Shown one piece after another: positions 1 through 7,653 of a stretch of 64,000 bases of DNA; within the stretch, counting starts at the first letter, position 1; each line of letters opens with the position of its first letter. Below the pieces are notes generated by a model. The model saw only the letters and a list, made by a program, of their open reading frames with translations. It did no database searches and had not been told where the DNA came from. The stretch is from Streptomyces sp. NBC_01296 (GTDB lineage Bacteria > Actinomycetota > Actinomycetes > Streptomycetales > Streptomycetaceae): the NCBI RefSeq assembly GCF_035984415.1, contig NZ_CP130720.1, positions 3,286,001 through 3,350,000 of the forward strand, given 5' to 3'. The translations under genes were made by a program, and so were the position numbers.

Positions 1-28
1 GTTCGCGCCCGACGGTGCGCGGGCGGGG

Positions 29-568
29 TCATTCCTCGCGGGCCGCCGGGACCTTGGGGAGGCGCTCGGCGGCGACCACTCCCTCGAGGTAGCCGCGGGC
101 CCGCTCGGTGCGCGGATAGGCCTCGAGCAGTTCCCAGAAGCGGGGGCCGTGGCCGGGCACGAGCAGGTGGGCGAGTTCGTGGAGCAGCACGTAGTCGACG
201 ACGTACTCCGGCATCCCCTGGAGGCGGTGCGAGAGCCGGATGCTGCCTTCGGCCGGGGTGCAGGAGCCCCAGCGGGTGTTCTGGTTGGTGACCCAGCGCA
301 CCGAGCGGGGGCGGGCACGGGAGCTGAAGTACTGCTCGGACAAACGCTCGGCGCGCTCGGTGAGTTCCGCATCCCCGAGGGTTCGCTTGCTCTCCTGCGC
401 GGCCAGCTTGTCGAGCATGACCCCCACCCAGCGCTGCTCCTCGGCCTCGGACATCCGGGCAGGGATGAGGACGACCGTACGGTCACCCTCACGGTAGGCG
501 GATACGGTCCTGCGGCGGCGCGCGCTCCGGCGGACTTCGACGGCGCGCTGCTGTGGGTCGGCGGACAC
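29..568 (-). CDS. YgjP/DUF45-type zinc metallopeptidase
   Basis: A 179-residue protein of the YgjP (SprT-like, M48-related) family. The sequence shows HELAH at about residues 130-134 followed by PGHGPRFW, so two histidines and the glutamate of HExxH plus a downstream His can bind zinc. WVTNQNTRWGSC at about 92-103 is the other family signature. No signal peptide or membrane segment is present, so it should be cytosolic. The GTG at 566-568 gives the usual family length; the longer open frame upstream is only GC-rich read-through. It is divergent from the ThiF-like gene. Substrates of this family are unknown. Confidence 0.85.
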   Translation of the reverse strand: MSADPQQRAVEVRRSARRRRTVSAYREGDRTVVLIPARMSEAEEQRWVGVMLDKLAAQESKRTLGDAELTERAERLSEQYFSSRARPRSVRWVTNQNTRWGSCTPAEGSIRLSHRLQGMPEYVVDYVLLHELAHLLVPGHGPRFWELLEAYPRTERARGYLEGVVAAERLPKVPAAREE

Positions 569-692
569 GCCCAAGACCGTACCCGCTCGCCGTCGCGGAA
601 GTCGCCCTGCTCCACGGTTCGAACATGATCGATTCGGAGCCGGTACAGGAAACGCCCTTTTTCTCCATCTCATATGCCTAATAACCCTTGCC

Positions 693-701
693 TGTGGACA
701 A
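693..701 (-). promoter_or_regulatory. consensus DnaA box
   Basis: The complement reads TTGTCCACA, the Streptomyces DnaA-box consensus, inside an AT-richer patch (about 640-705) between the divergent metallopeptidase and ThiF-like genes. Binding is inferred only. Confidence 0.4.
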
Positions 702-779
702 ATGCGCGCACGGAATGCGGCGGGCGGGCACTCTGCGGAGGAAGGGAATGAGGCGGAGTTCGTACGAGGGGGGAAAGCC

Positions 780-1886
780 ATGTATCCGAAGGTGAAGCCG
801 GCGCTGGCGAGGGCGTGGCGGGATCTGCAGACGGTGCAGTTCGGGGTGACGCCCGCGCATGCGGTGGTGCTCGGCCCGGTGGACACGGCGACGGGATCGC
901 TCCTCGACCGGATCGACGGGACACGGGGCATGGAGCTGCTGCGCGCGGAGGCGGCGGCCGTGGGGCTGCCGGAGGGGCAGGTGGACGCGCTGGTGCGGAG
1001 GCTGGCGGCGGCCGGGCTGCTGGACGATGCCACCGCGGGCGGACCGCGGGCCCAGGCGGTGCGCAAGCGGCCGGAGACCCTGGAGCGGCTCGGGCCCGAT
1101 CTGGGCTCGCTCTCGCTGGTCCACCGGGACCCGGGAGGCGACTTGCGGGGTGTCGCGGCCCGCCGGGCCATACGGGTCCAGGTGCGCGGGAGCGGCCGGG
1201 TCGGCGGGGTGATCGCCGGGGTCCTGGCGGGAGCCGGCGTGGGCCGGGTCGAGGTCCTCGACGGCGGCCGGGTGGAGGCGGCGGATGTGGCTCCGGGCGG
1301 GCTGGGGCCCGGCAGCATCGGCCGGCTGCGGGCCGAGGCCGCGACCGGACTGGTCCGCACATCGGCCCCGGGGCGCGCACCGCGGACCGCGGAGCACGAG
1401 GGGCCCGAGCCGGGGGTGTCCCTGGTGGTGGTCGCGCCCCGGGACGGTCTGCAGGCGTGGGCCCCGGATCCGGGGCTCGCGGCCGACTGGATCGCCACCG
1501 GCACCCCGCATCTGTATGCCGGGGTGCTGGAGGGCACCGGGCTGGTGGGGCCGCTGGTGCTGCCGGGTGCCACGGCGTGCGCGGGCTGCATGGAACGCGA
1601 CCGGGTCGAGGCGGACCCGGCCTGGCCCCGGATGCTGGTCCAGTGGCGCTCGGCGCACCGCCGCCGGACCACCGCGGCCTGCGACCTGGGCCTGGCCACG
1701 GCGGTGGCCGGCCTCGCCGCGGCCCACGCCCTGTCCTTCCTCGACGGCGAACTCCCCGCCTCCACGGCCTCCCGCTGGGAGGCCGCCCTCCCCGGCCTCC
1801 ATTGGGAACAGACCCCTGTGCACCCCCACCCGGCCTGCCCGTGTGCCGCGGCCCGGGTCCCGGCGGAGCAGGAGGTGGGGTCATGA
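780..1886 (+). CDS. ThiF-family adenylyltransferase-like protein
   Basis: A 368-residue E1/ThiF-like protein. An N-terminal winged-helix-like part is followed by a nucleotide-binding-like stretch (GSGRVGGVIAGVLAGAGVG, about residue 140), an acidic VEVLDGG strand and a CAGC pair near residue 265 that could be half of a zinc site. The canonical GxGGxG loop is degenerate, so adenylating activity is doubtful. ATG at 780 is preceded by GGGGGGAAAG and is preferred over the GTG-like start upstream. This family sits beside the ABC1 kinase and wblC in many actinobacteria. The substrate is unknown; it may act like the ThiF-like partner of an azoline-forming cyclodehydratase, but no YcaO gene is present here. 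Confidence 0.7.
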   Translation: MYPKVKPALARAWRDLQTVQFGVTPAHAVVLGPVDTATGSLLDRIDGTRGMELLRAEAAAVGLPEGQVDALVRRLAAAGLLDDATAGGPRAQAVRKRPETLERLGPDLGSLSLVHRDPGGDLRGVAARRAIRVQVRGSGRVGGVIAGVLAGAGVGRVEVLDGGRVEAADVAPGGLGPGSIGRLRAEAATGLVRTSAPGRAPRTAEHEGPEPGVSLVVVAPRDGLQAWAPDPGLAADWIATGTPHLYAGVLEGTGLVGPLVLPGATACAGCMERDRVEADPAWPRMLVQWRSAHRRRTTAACDLGLATAVAGLAAAHALSFLDGELPASTASRWEAALPGLHWEQTPVHPHPACPCAAARVPAEQEVGS

Positions 1887-2178
1887 GGAGCCGGTTGCGA
1901 AGGCGCGTCGAGCCGCTCCTCCACGGCAGTGGGAGAGGAGGAGGTTCCCCGCATCCGAAGGTCCCGTTCCCCGGCACCCGCTCACCGCGCTCGATCCGCT
2001 GTCCGGTCATGCTGTCCCATGGGGGTGGATGCTGTCCGGCGATGGCCGGATCGGTGCCGGGTTCGGGGCGGGCGCCTCGGGCGGGGCGGCGCAGGGACGC
2101 CATGACAGGATGCGGATGGCCGAGGGGTCATCCTGAACCGCCGCTTGCGGCACAGCAGTCTGGGACTTGGAGGGGCAT

Positions 2179-3507
2179 ATGTCTGATCTTCCCCGGAAGG
2201 CGGTCACCCGTACCGTCAAGCTGGCCGCGCTGCCGCTCGGCTTCGCGGGCCGGGTCACCTGGGGGCTGGGGAAGCGGATCGGGGGCAAGTCCGCGGAGAT
2301 CGTGGCGCGCGAGCTCCAGCAGCGGACCGCCGAGCAGCTGTTCCGCACGCTCGGGGAGTTGAAGGGCGGTGCCATGAAGTTCGGGCAGGCGCTCTCGGTC
2401 TTCGAGTCGGCCCTCCCCGAGGAGGTCGCCGGGCCGTACCGGGCGGCGCTGACCAAGCTTCAGGAGGCGGCCCCGCCGCTGCCGGCCGAGACGGTGCACC
2501 AGGTACTGGCGGACCGGCTGGGCGCCGACTGGCGCGATCTGTTCGAGGAGTTCGAGGACAAGCCGGCCGCGGCCGCCTCGATCGGGCAGGTGCACCGGGC
2601 GGTGTGGCACGACGGCCGCCAGGTCGCCGTGAAGGTGCAGTACCCGGGGGCCGGTGAGGCGCTGCTGTCGGACCTGAGGCAACTGGGGCGGTTCGCGGGG
2701 CTGCTGGGGCCGCTGATTCCCGGCATGGACGTCAAGCCGCTGATCAAGGAGTTGCGGGACCGGGTCGCGGAGGAGCTGGACTACGAGCTCGAGGCCGAGG
2801 CCCAGCGGATCCACGCGGACGCGTTCGAGGGCGACGAGGACGTGGTCGTACCGGACGTCGTGCACCAGGGCGACCAGGTGCTGGTGACCGAGTGGATGGA
2901 GGGGACCCCGCTGTCGGAGGTGATAGCGGACGGCACCGAGGAGGAGCGCAACGGCGCCGGTCAGCTGCTGGCCCGATTCCTGTTCTCGGGGCCCGCGCGT
3001 ACCGGGCTGCTGCACGCCGATCCGCACCCGGGCAACTTCCGGCTGCTGACGGGGGCGGACGGCCGGATGCGCCTCGGCGTGCTGGACTTCGGCACCGTCG
3101 ACCGGCTGCCCGGCGGCTGGCCCAAGCCCATCGGCACGTCGCTGCGGATGACGCTCGAGGGCGACGCCGAGGGGATATACGGGCACCTGTGCGCCGAGGG
3201 GTTCGTGAAGGAGTCCATCGAACTGGACCCGGAGGCGGTGCTGGACTACCTGCTGCCCATCATCGAGCCCGCCCAGGCCGAGGAGTTCACCTTCACGCGG
3301 CCGTGGCTGCGCGGTCAGGCGGCCCGGATCGCCGATCCCCGCTCCCCCGCACACCAGTTGAGCCGGCAGATCAATCTGCCGCCCTCGTACCTGCTGATCC
3401 ACCGGGTGACGCTGAGCACCATCGGGGTGCTCTGCCAGCTGGGCGCGACGGTACGGCTGCGGAGCGAACTGGACTCCTGGCTCCCGGGGTTCCTGCCCGA
3501 GGAGTGA
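2179..3507 (+). CDS. ABC1/AarF/UbiB-family atypical protein kinase
   Basis: A 442-residue ABC1 (AarF/UbiB/ADCK) family protein. The N-terminal KxGQ-type signature is seen as MKFGQALSVFE near residue 60. Further on come AAASIGQVHRA (the A-rich loop replacing the glycine-rich loop), VAVKVQYPG with the catalytic-type lysine, LLHADPHPGNF as catalytic loop and LGVLDFG as the metal-binding DFG. All key kinase-like residues are present. Family members are ATPases or kinases linked to quinone and lipid metabolism. ATG at 2179 follows GGAGGGG at 2169-2175; a TTG 12 bases earlier lies inside that site. The orthologous position in M. tuberculosis is next to whiB7. Confidence 0.88.
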   Translation: MSDLPRKAVTRTVKLAALPLGFAGRVTWGLGKRIGGKSAEIVARELQQRTAEQLFRTLGELKGGAMKFGQALSVFESALPEEVAGPYRAALTKLQEAAPPLPAETVHQVLADRLGADWRDLFEEFEDKPAAAASIGQVHRAVWHDGRQVAVKVQYPGAGEALLSDLRQLGRFAGLLGPLIPGMDVKPLIKELRDRVAEELDYELEAEAQRIHADAFEGDEDVVVPDVVHQGDQVLVTEWMEGTPLSEVIADGTEEERNGAGQLLARFLFSGPARTGLLHADPHPGNFRLLTGADGRMRLGVLDFGTVDRLPGGWPKPIGTSLRMTLEGDAEGIYGHLCAEGFVKESIELDPEAVLDYLLPIIEPAQAEEFTFTRPWLRGQAARIADPRSPAHQLSRQINLPPSYLLIHRVTLSTIGVLCQLGATVRLRSELDSWLPGFLPEE

Positions 3508-3516
3508 GCCTTCGGA

Positions 3517-3537
3517 CCCGGGCCCAACGGGCCCGGG
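3517..3537. terminator. GC hairpin between convergent genes
   Basis: CCCGGGCCC, AAC, GGGCCCGGG form a perfect 9-bp stem just after the ABC1 kinase stop and before the convergent zinc-ribbon gene. There is no U-run, as usual in Streptomyces. Confidence 0.5.
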
Positions 3538-3552
3538 GCTGAGGGCCCCAGG

Positions 3553-3801
3553 TCACCACCAGGACGAATCGAGGCGGCCCTCGATCGCCCTGAGGTTGGC
3601 CCGCGCGCAGTCGACGCAGAAGTACTGTCTGGTCCCGTTCTCCACCGAGCAGGTCCAGGTGGGCGGGGCGCCGTCGGGGGCCTTCTTGCCGCAGCGCGCG
3701 CAGACGACGGGCTGGGCCTCGGGTCCCGACGGGGCGGGGTGGGGATTCGGCTGGTCCACCTCCAGACGATATCTCCGCAAGGCACGGAGAACCGTCCGCA
3801 A
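3553..3801 (-). CDS. small zinc-ribbon hypothetical protein
   Basis: A short protein with two CxxC knuckles (CARCGKK and CVDCARAN) that should hold one zinc ion, and a C-terminal SSWW. The longest frame starts at TTG 3801 (82 residues). A GTG at 3759 (68 residues, VDQPNPHP) has GGAGA about 12 bases upstream and is an equally good start. It lies downstream of wblC on the same strand, behind a strong hairpin. Function not recognised; the ribbon suggests nucleic-acid or protein contact. Confidence 0.65.
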   Translation of the reverse strand: MRTVLRALRRYRLEVDQPNPHPAPSGPEAQPVVCARCGKKAPDGAPPTWTCSVENGTRQYFCVDCARANLRAIEGRLDSSWW

Positions 3802-3808
3802 CGCACCG

Positions 3809-3838
3809 GGGGGACCGGTCCGTTCGGACCGGTCCCCC
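3809..3838. terminator. strong terminator hairpin after the wblC operon
   Basis: A perfect 14-bp stem (GGGGGACCGGTCCG / CGGACCGGTCCCCC) with a 2-base loop, about 45 bp beyond the stop of the wblC-coupled gene. Confidence 0.65.
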
Positions 3839-3880
3839 GTACGCTGCTGCGCCGCTGGTCAGCGGCAGTTCAGCGGCTGA

Positions 3881-4210
3881 TCAGTGCATGACGGCCATGG
3901 CCAGCGCTCGCCGGGCGCGCAGCGAGACGCGCTCGGCTCGCCGCTGCATGCGGCGGGCGGCGACCAGGCGCAGGGCCTGACGCTCGGCGTCGACCTCACG
4001 CATGCGGTCGTCCATATGGGCACGAGCCAGGGCTTCTGGGATGAGTTGCATTTCACGGGTCCTGTTCTGACGCGAGGTGATCGCGCCGGCGGTGATGAAG
4101 TCTGCGGTGGCGGAGCCGTACGGCTGCTCGCTCGTCGTGTGGGCGGTCATGGAGGCCTGCTTCAAGGGGTCGTGCGTCACGGGGCGGTCGATGGTTCCGA
4201 TGGCGGTCAT
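3881..4210 (-). CDS. basic hypothetical protein translationally coupled to wblC
   Basis: A 109-residue protein whose ATG overlaps the wblC stop as ATGA (4207-4210), so translation is probably coupled. The N-terminal half is Thr/Ala-rich and neutral. The C-terminal half is an Arg-rich helix (RMQRRAERVSLRARR) ending AMAVMH, which could bind RNA or the ribosome. A second in-frame ATG at about 4150 (MTAHTTSEQ) is an alternative start. No known domain is recognised. Its place in the wblC transcript suggests a role in the same antibiotic response; this is inference. Confidence 0.55.
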   Translation of the reverse strand: MTAIGTIDRPVTHDPLKQASMTAHTTSEQPYGSATADFITAGAITSRQNRTREMQLIPEALARAHMDDRMREVDAERQALRLVAARRMQRRAERVSLRARRALAMAVMH

Positions 4211-4578
4211 GCCGCAACAACCGGGTTCTTGCGCGGACGGCCACGGGGGCGCTTCCGGGCTACGACGACACCCTGGACGAACAGCTCGCCACCCCAGACG
4301 CCCCAGGGCTCGCGGCGCTCGAGCGCACCGGCGAGGCAGGCCTCGACCAGCGGGCAGGTGGCGCACAGGGACTTGGCGTACTCGACGTCCGCCGGGGACT
4401 CGGCGAAGAAGACCTCGGGGTCGTAGGTACGGCAGGCGACGGGTACGCCGAGGTTCTCGATGGCGTCGTCGAGCGCGGTCAGCGCGGTGAGGGGAGTCAA
4501 GGTGGAGTCCTCCGGGACTGCGGGCGGGGAGATCGTCTGGGTCTGCGATACGGACGGGGCGTGCGCTTCGAGTTGCAC
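4207..4578 (-). CDS. wblC: WhiB-like transcription factor WblC (WhiB7 class)
   Basis: A 123-residue WhiB7/WblC protein. It has four cluster cysteines (VACR, then LCATC and EAC) that should hold a [4Fe-4S] cluster, the WhiB turn GVWGGE, and the AT-hook RGRPRKN at the C-terminus that defines the WhiB7 class. Known family role: with the principal sigma factor it activates resistance genes when translation-inhibiting antibiotics are present, and activates itself. GTG at 4578 follows GAGGAAG at good spacing. The upstream leader of about 650 nt holds an upstream ORF and a terminator-like hairpin. The stop overlaps the next gene as ATGA. Confidence 0.93.
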   Translation of the reverse strand: MQLEAHAPSVSQTQTISPPAVPEDSTLTPLTALTALDDAIENLGVPVACRTYDPEVFFAESPADVEYAKSLCATCPLVEACLAGALERREPWGVWGGELFVQGVVVARKRPRGRPRKNPVVAA

Positions 4579-4717
4579 GGTGTTTTCTTCCTCGTCTTGT
4601 TTGGCTAGTCGTTCCGGCCGGGTTCGGCCGGGGGCGGCTGGGCTACGTCTCACACCGACTGGTCTTGCCAGTCCCGAGGCTCCTTCGTGCCGTCGTCCCC
4701 GTTCGGGGACAAACAGA

Positions 4718-4752
4718 AGGGCCGCGGATCCCGGGTGGGGTTCCGCGGCCCT
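4718..4752 (-). terminator. candidate attenuator hairpin in the wblC leader
   Basis: An 11-bp perfect GC stem (arms 4718-4728 and 4742-4752). Read on the minus strand it is followed by TTCTGTTTGT, so it can act as an intrinsic terminator about 140 nt before the wblC start. A second small hairpin (4695-4710) follows. Terminator-controlled leaders are known for whiB7/wblC. Confidence 0.65.
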
Positions 4753-4762
4753 GAAGGCGCCG

Positions 4763-4782
4763 GCCTGATCTTGGAATCAGGC
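4763..4782 (-). promoter_or_regulatory. hairpin overlapping the upstream-ORF stop codon
   Basis: GCCTGAT and ATCAGGC form a 7-bp stem with a 6-base loop. The TGA stop of the upstream ORF (4777-4779) lies inside one arm, so a ribosome terminating there would melt it. This is a plausible sensor element for the adjacent attenuator. Confidence 0.45.
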
Positions 4783-5121
4783 TGGATCACTCCAGGGTTC
4801 GAGCCCACGGAAGGCCCACATCAGGTGGTGCTGCTGCTTCGTCTGCGTCGTCTGCTTCGTCTGGGATCCGGCACCGGCTGCGGCCGCAATCCCATAGGCG
4901 CCATGCGCCTGGGCTTCCAGTACTGCCACCGGTGCCTGGGTCGGTCGCTCATTCCGCTCGCTCACAAGACGCACGGCGGGTGCGGCCAGCAGGGCGCGGC
5001 TGTCAGCGCACATCGCAGACAGACCGGTACCCAGGAGCGGGAGGAGCGAGGAGGAGCCGAGCATGCAGGAAGCGGCGACCGAGCGATCGGTCATTTTGGT
5101 GCTGGTGATGAAGCTGGTCAC
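4777..5121 (-). CDS. upstream ORF in the wblC leader
   Basis: A 114-codon frame starting at GTG 5121 with GAGAGGAGG about 8 bases upstream, the strongest ribosome site in this leader. It ends 25 bp before the attenuator hairpin. The product is Ser/Ala-rich at first and ends WAFRGLEPWSDPA. A 14-codon version starting at ATG 4819-4821 (MWAFRGLEPWSDPA) ends at the same stop but lacks a clear ribosome site. Upstream ORFs that sense stalled translation are established for whiB7/wblC; which start is used here is not clear from sequence. Confidence 0.5.
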   Translation of the reverse strand: MTSFITSTKMTDRSVAASCMLGSSSLLPLLGTGLSAMCADSRALLAAPAVRLVSERNERPTQAPVAVLEAQAHGAYGIAAAAGAGSQTKQTTQTKQQHHLMWAFRGLEPWSDPA

Positions 5122-5238
5122 TGGTCTCGCCTCCTCTCGGCGTCTCGGGGACGGGGCCCGGGGGCCTGTCCCATGCGTATTCGGATAAGTACAGCACGGA
5201 TCCGGAGCTTCGGAGAAGCCACCGTTTCCGTTGCTAAG

Positions 5239-5278
5239 AACCTATGGGGATTCGCTGGGCATGTGCAAACTATTTTTC
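5239..5278 (-). promoter_or_regulatory. wblC promoter with AT-rich WhiB7-type element
   Basis: On the minus strand: an AT-rich GGAAAAATAG, then TTGCAC (5263-5268) as -35, an 18-base spacer, and TAGGTT (5239-5244) as -10. An A/T tract immediately upstream of -35 is the known hallmark of WhiB7/WblC-activated promoters, consistent with autoregulation. Transcription would start near 5231. Confidence 0.6.
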
Positions 5279-5288
5279 CGACGAGTTT

Positions 5289-7463
5289 CTACGCGTCGTC
5301 AGCATCCGCGCCCCCAGGCTCCTGACCTGCGCAGATCGCCAACACGTCGGCTCCGTACCGGTCGAGCTTGCGGCCGCCGACTCCAGAGATCATCGAGAGC
5401 TCGCCCTCCTCGGACGGTGCGGCCTCGGCGATCGCGACGAGCGTCCGGTCCGTGAACACGCAGTACGCGGGCAGCCCCTGCTCCTTCGCCTGGCCCGCGC
5501 GCCACTCCCGCAGCCGCTCGTAGAGGCCCTCGTCCATGTCGGACGGGCAGTCGTCGCAGCGCATCAGCTTCAACTCGCCGGCCTCGGTCAGCGTCTTGCC
5601 GCACACCCGGCACAGCGCCGGGCCGCGGCGGCCCCGCTTGCGGACCCCCCGCTCGGCCGAGGCGCCCGCGGCGCCCGCTCTGCCGCCCGGGGCCGCAGAG
5701 CCCGGCCGCAGCCCGTTCAGGAAGCGGCTGGGGCGTCGGGAGGCGCGGCCGCCCGGAGCCCGGGAGAGCGCCCAGGACAGCGTCAGGTGCAGCCGCGCCC
5801 GCGTGACGCCGACATAGAGCAGCCGGCGCTCCTCCTCCACCTGCTCGTCGGTCTTGGCGTACGTGATCGGCACCATGCCGTCGGTCAGACCGACGAGGAA
5901 CACCGCGTCCCACTCCAGGCCCTTCGCCGCATGCAGCGAGGCGAGGGTGACGCCCTGGACGGTCGGGGCGTGCTGGGCGGCCCGGCGCTCGTCCAGCTCG
6001 ACCGTCAGGTCCGCCAGGGTGGCCCCGGGCCGGCTCCGGGCGAAGTCCTCGGCGAGCCGGACCAGGGCGGCCACGGACTCCCACTGGTCGCGGACCGCGC
6101 CGGAGCCTGCGGGCGGCTCGCTGGTCCAGCCGGTGGAGCTGAGCACGGCCCGGACCTGGGAGCCGAGTTCGACGACGTCCTCGAGCAGCGGGTCGTTGCC
6201 GCCGGAACGGGCGGCGCCGCGCAGGGCGAGGATCGCCTTCTGCACCTCGCCCCGCTCGAAGAAGCGCTCGGCTCCGCGCAGCTGGTACGGGACCCCGGCG
6301 TCGGCGAGGGCCTGCTCGTAGACCTCGGACTGGGCGTTGATGCGGTAGAGCACGGCGATCTCGCCGGCCGGGACGCCCGCCGCGATCAGGTTCCGGATCC
6401 GCAGGGCGACACCCTCGGCCTCGGCGGGCTCGTCGGGGTACTCGGCGTAGACCGGGTCGGGGCCGGGCTCGCGCTGGGAGACCAGTTCGAGGCGGTGTTC
6501 GGCGGCGCGGCCCTTGGCCTGGGCGAGGAGCCCGTTCGCGAGGTGGACCACCTGGGGGGTGGAGCGGTAGTCCCGGACCAGCTTGACCAGGGTGGACTGC
6601 GGGTAGCGGGTGCGGAAGTTCAGCAGGTGGTCCGGGGTGGCCCCGGTGAAGGAGTAGATCGTCTGGCTGGCGTCGCCGACGACGCAGAGACTGTCGCGCT
6701 CGCCGAGCCACAGGTCCAGCAGCCGCTGCTGGAGCGGGCTGACGTCCTGGTACTCGTCCACCACGAAGTGCTGGTACTGGGTGCGGATCTGTTCCGCGAT
6801 GTCGTGGCGGTCCTGGAGGATGCCGACCGTGAGCAGCAGCACGTCCTCGAAGTCGATCATGCCGCGGTCGCGCTTGAGCTGCTCGTACGTCCCGTAGATC
6901 TGGGCGATCTCCGCCATGTCCCGGGGGGCTTCGCGGCCCGACTTGAGGGCGGCCGCCGGATAGTCGGAGGGCACGGTCTGGGTGACCTTCGCCCACTCGA
7001 TCTCGGCGGTGACATCGCGCAGCTCGCCCCGGTCGAGCCGGATGCGGCAGCGCGCGCCCGCCTCGGCGACCAGTTGGACCTTGCGCTCGACGAGCCGGGG
7101 CATCTCGCCGCCGATCGCCTTGGGCCAGAAGTAGTGGAGCTGGCGCAGGGCAGCGGAGTGGAACGTCCGCGCCTGCACCCCGCCCGCGCCGAGGGAGCGC
7201 AGGCGGCCGCGCATCTCGCCGGCGGCGCGGTTGGTGAACGTGACGGCCAGCACGCTGGCCGGCATCAGCTGGCCGGAGCGGACCCCGTAGGCGATGCGGT
7301 GGGTGATCGCCCGGGTCTTGCCCGTCCCCGCGCCCGCCAGCACGCACACCGGCCCGCGCAGGGTCGTCGCGACCTCGCGCTGCTCCGGGTCCAGGCCCAG
7401 GAGCACCGCGTCGGCCGAGTCGGCTCCGGCAGGGAAGGATGAGAGGTGCGTTGCTGATGTCAC
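5289..7463 (-). CDS. uvrD2: UvrD2-type superfamily 1 DNA helicase
   Basis: A 724-residue 3'-5' helicase. GAGTGKT (about 44-50) is the Walker A motif; VVDEYQDVSP, DYRSTPQVV, LHAAKGLEW and LLYVGVTRAR are later motor motifs. The C-terminus carries a tetracysteine knuckle (CRVC and CDDC, from about residue 618) and an HRDC domain (about 648-715), the layout of mycobacterial UvrD2. It acts in DNA repair and unwinding. GTG 7463 is chosen because the longer frame begins in promoter DNA; its ribosome site is weak. It is divergent from mrx1, as in mycobacteria. Confidence 0.9.
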   Translation of the reverse strand: MTSATHLSSFPAGADSADAVLLGLDPEQREVATTLRGPVCVLAGAGTGKTRAITHRIAYGVRSGQLMPASVLAVTFTNRAAGEMRGRLRSLGAGGVQARTFHSAALRQLHYFWPKAIGGEMPRLVERKVQLVAEAGARCRIRLDRGELRDVTAEIEWAKVTQTVPSDYPAAALKSGREAPRDMAEIAQIYGTYEQLKRDRGMIDFEDVLLLTVGILQDRHDIAEQIRTQYQHFVVDEYQDVSPLQQRLLDLWLGERDSLCVVGDASQTIYSFTGATPDHLLNFRTRYPQSTLVKLVRDYRSTPQVVHLANGLLAQAKGRAAEHRLELVSQREPGPDPVYAEYPDEPAEAEGVALRIRNLIAAGVPAGEIAVLYRINAQSEVYEQALADAGVPYQLRGAERFFERGEVQKAILALRGAARSGGNDPLLEDVVELGSQVRAVLSSTGWTSEPPAGSGAVRDQWESVAALVRLAEDFARSRPGATLADLTVELDERRAAQHAPTVQGVTLASLHAAKGLEWDAVFLVGLTDGMVPITYAKTDEQVEEERRLLYVGVTRARLHLTLSWALSRAPGGRASRRPSRFLNGLRPGSAAPGGRAGAAGASAERGVRKRGRRGPALCRVCGKTLTEAGELKLMRCDDCPSDMDEGLYERLREWRAGQAKEQGLPAYCVFTDRTLVAIAEAAPSEEGELSMISGVGGRKLDRYGADVLAICAGQEPGGADADDA

Positions 7464-7502
7464 CCCGCCATGCTGCCAGGTCTCCAGGGGCGCACGGGAA
7501 AC

Positions 7503-7511
7503 TTGTCCACA
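7503..7511 (+). promoter_or_regulatory. consensus DnaA box upstream of uvrD2
   Basis: TTGTCCACA, a perfect match to the Streptomyces DnaA-box consensus, 40 bp upstream of the uvrD2 start and within the uvrD2/mrx1 divergent region. Regulation by DnaA is only inferred. Confidence 0.4.
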
Positions 7512-7585
7512 GGTGCGGGCATTCGTCGTACCGGCCCCCTTGACGCACGTGACGTACTTGACGTAGCAGCCGTACCGCGGGTGCG

Positions 7586-7611
7586 GGAATGGCCCCGCGG
7601 TCCCGTACGTT
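7586..7611 (+). promoter_or_regulatory. sigma-R-type promoter of mrx1
   Basis: GGAAT (7586-7590), an 18-base spacer and GTT (7609-7611) exactly match the SigR/SigH consensus for thiol-oxidative stress. The expected start point near 7618 leaves a short leader with AGGAGAG before the mrx1 ATG. Confidence 0.7.
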
Positions 7612-7653
7612 CGAGTACTCGGACCACCCAGACCCCACAGAGGAGAGCGCAGC

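Noticed and set aside
1887..2178. Frame starting at an ATGA overlap after the ThiF-like gene
   Set aside because: Product is GC read-through (Gly/Arg/Pro) and runs far into the kinase gene; no coding character.
5003..5197. Second frame in the wblC leader (64 codons)
   Set aside because: Lies in another frame than the well-initiated upstream ORF and lacks a good ribosome site; its N-terminal codons are promoter-proximal AT-rich DNA.
5244..7442. Long frame opposite uvrD2, and similar long frames opposite adnA, adnB, epimerase and others
   Set aside because: Antisense shadows of high-GC genes: no ribosome site, no domain, wrong third-position pattern.
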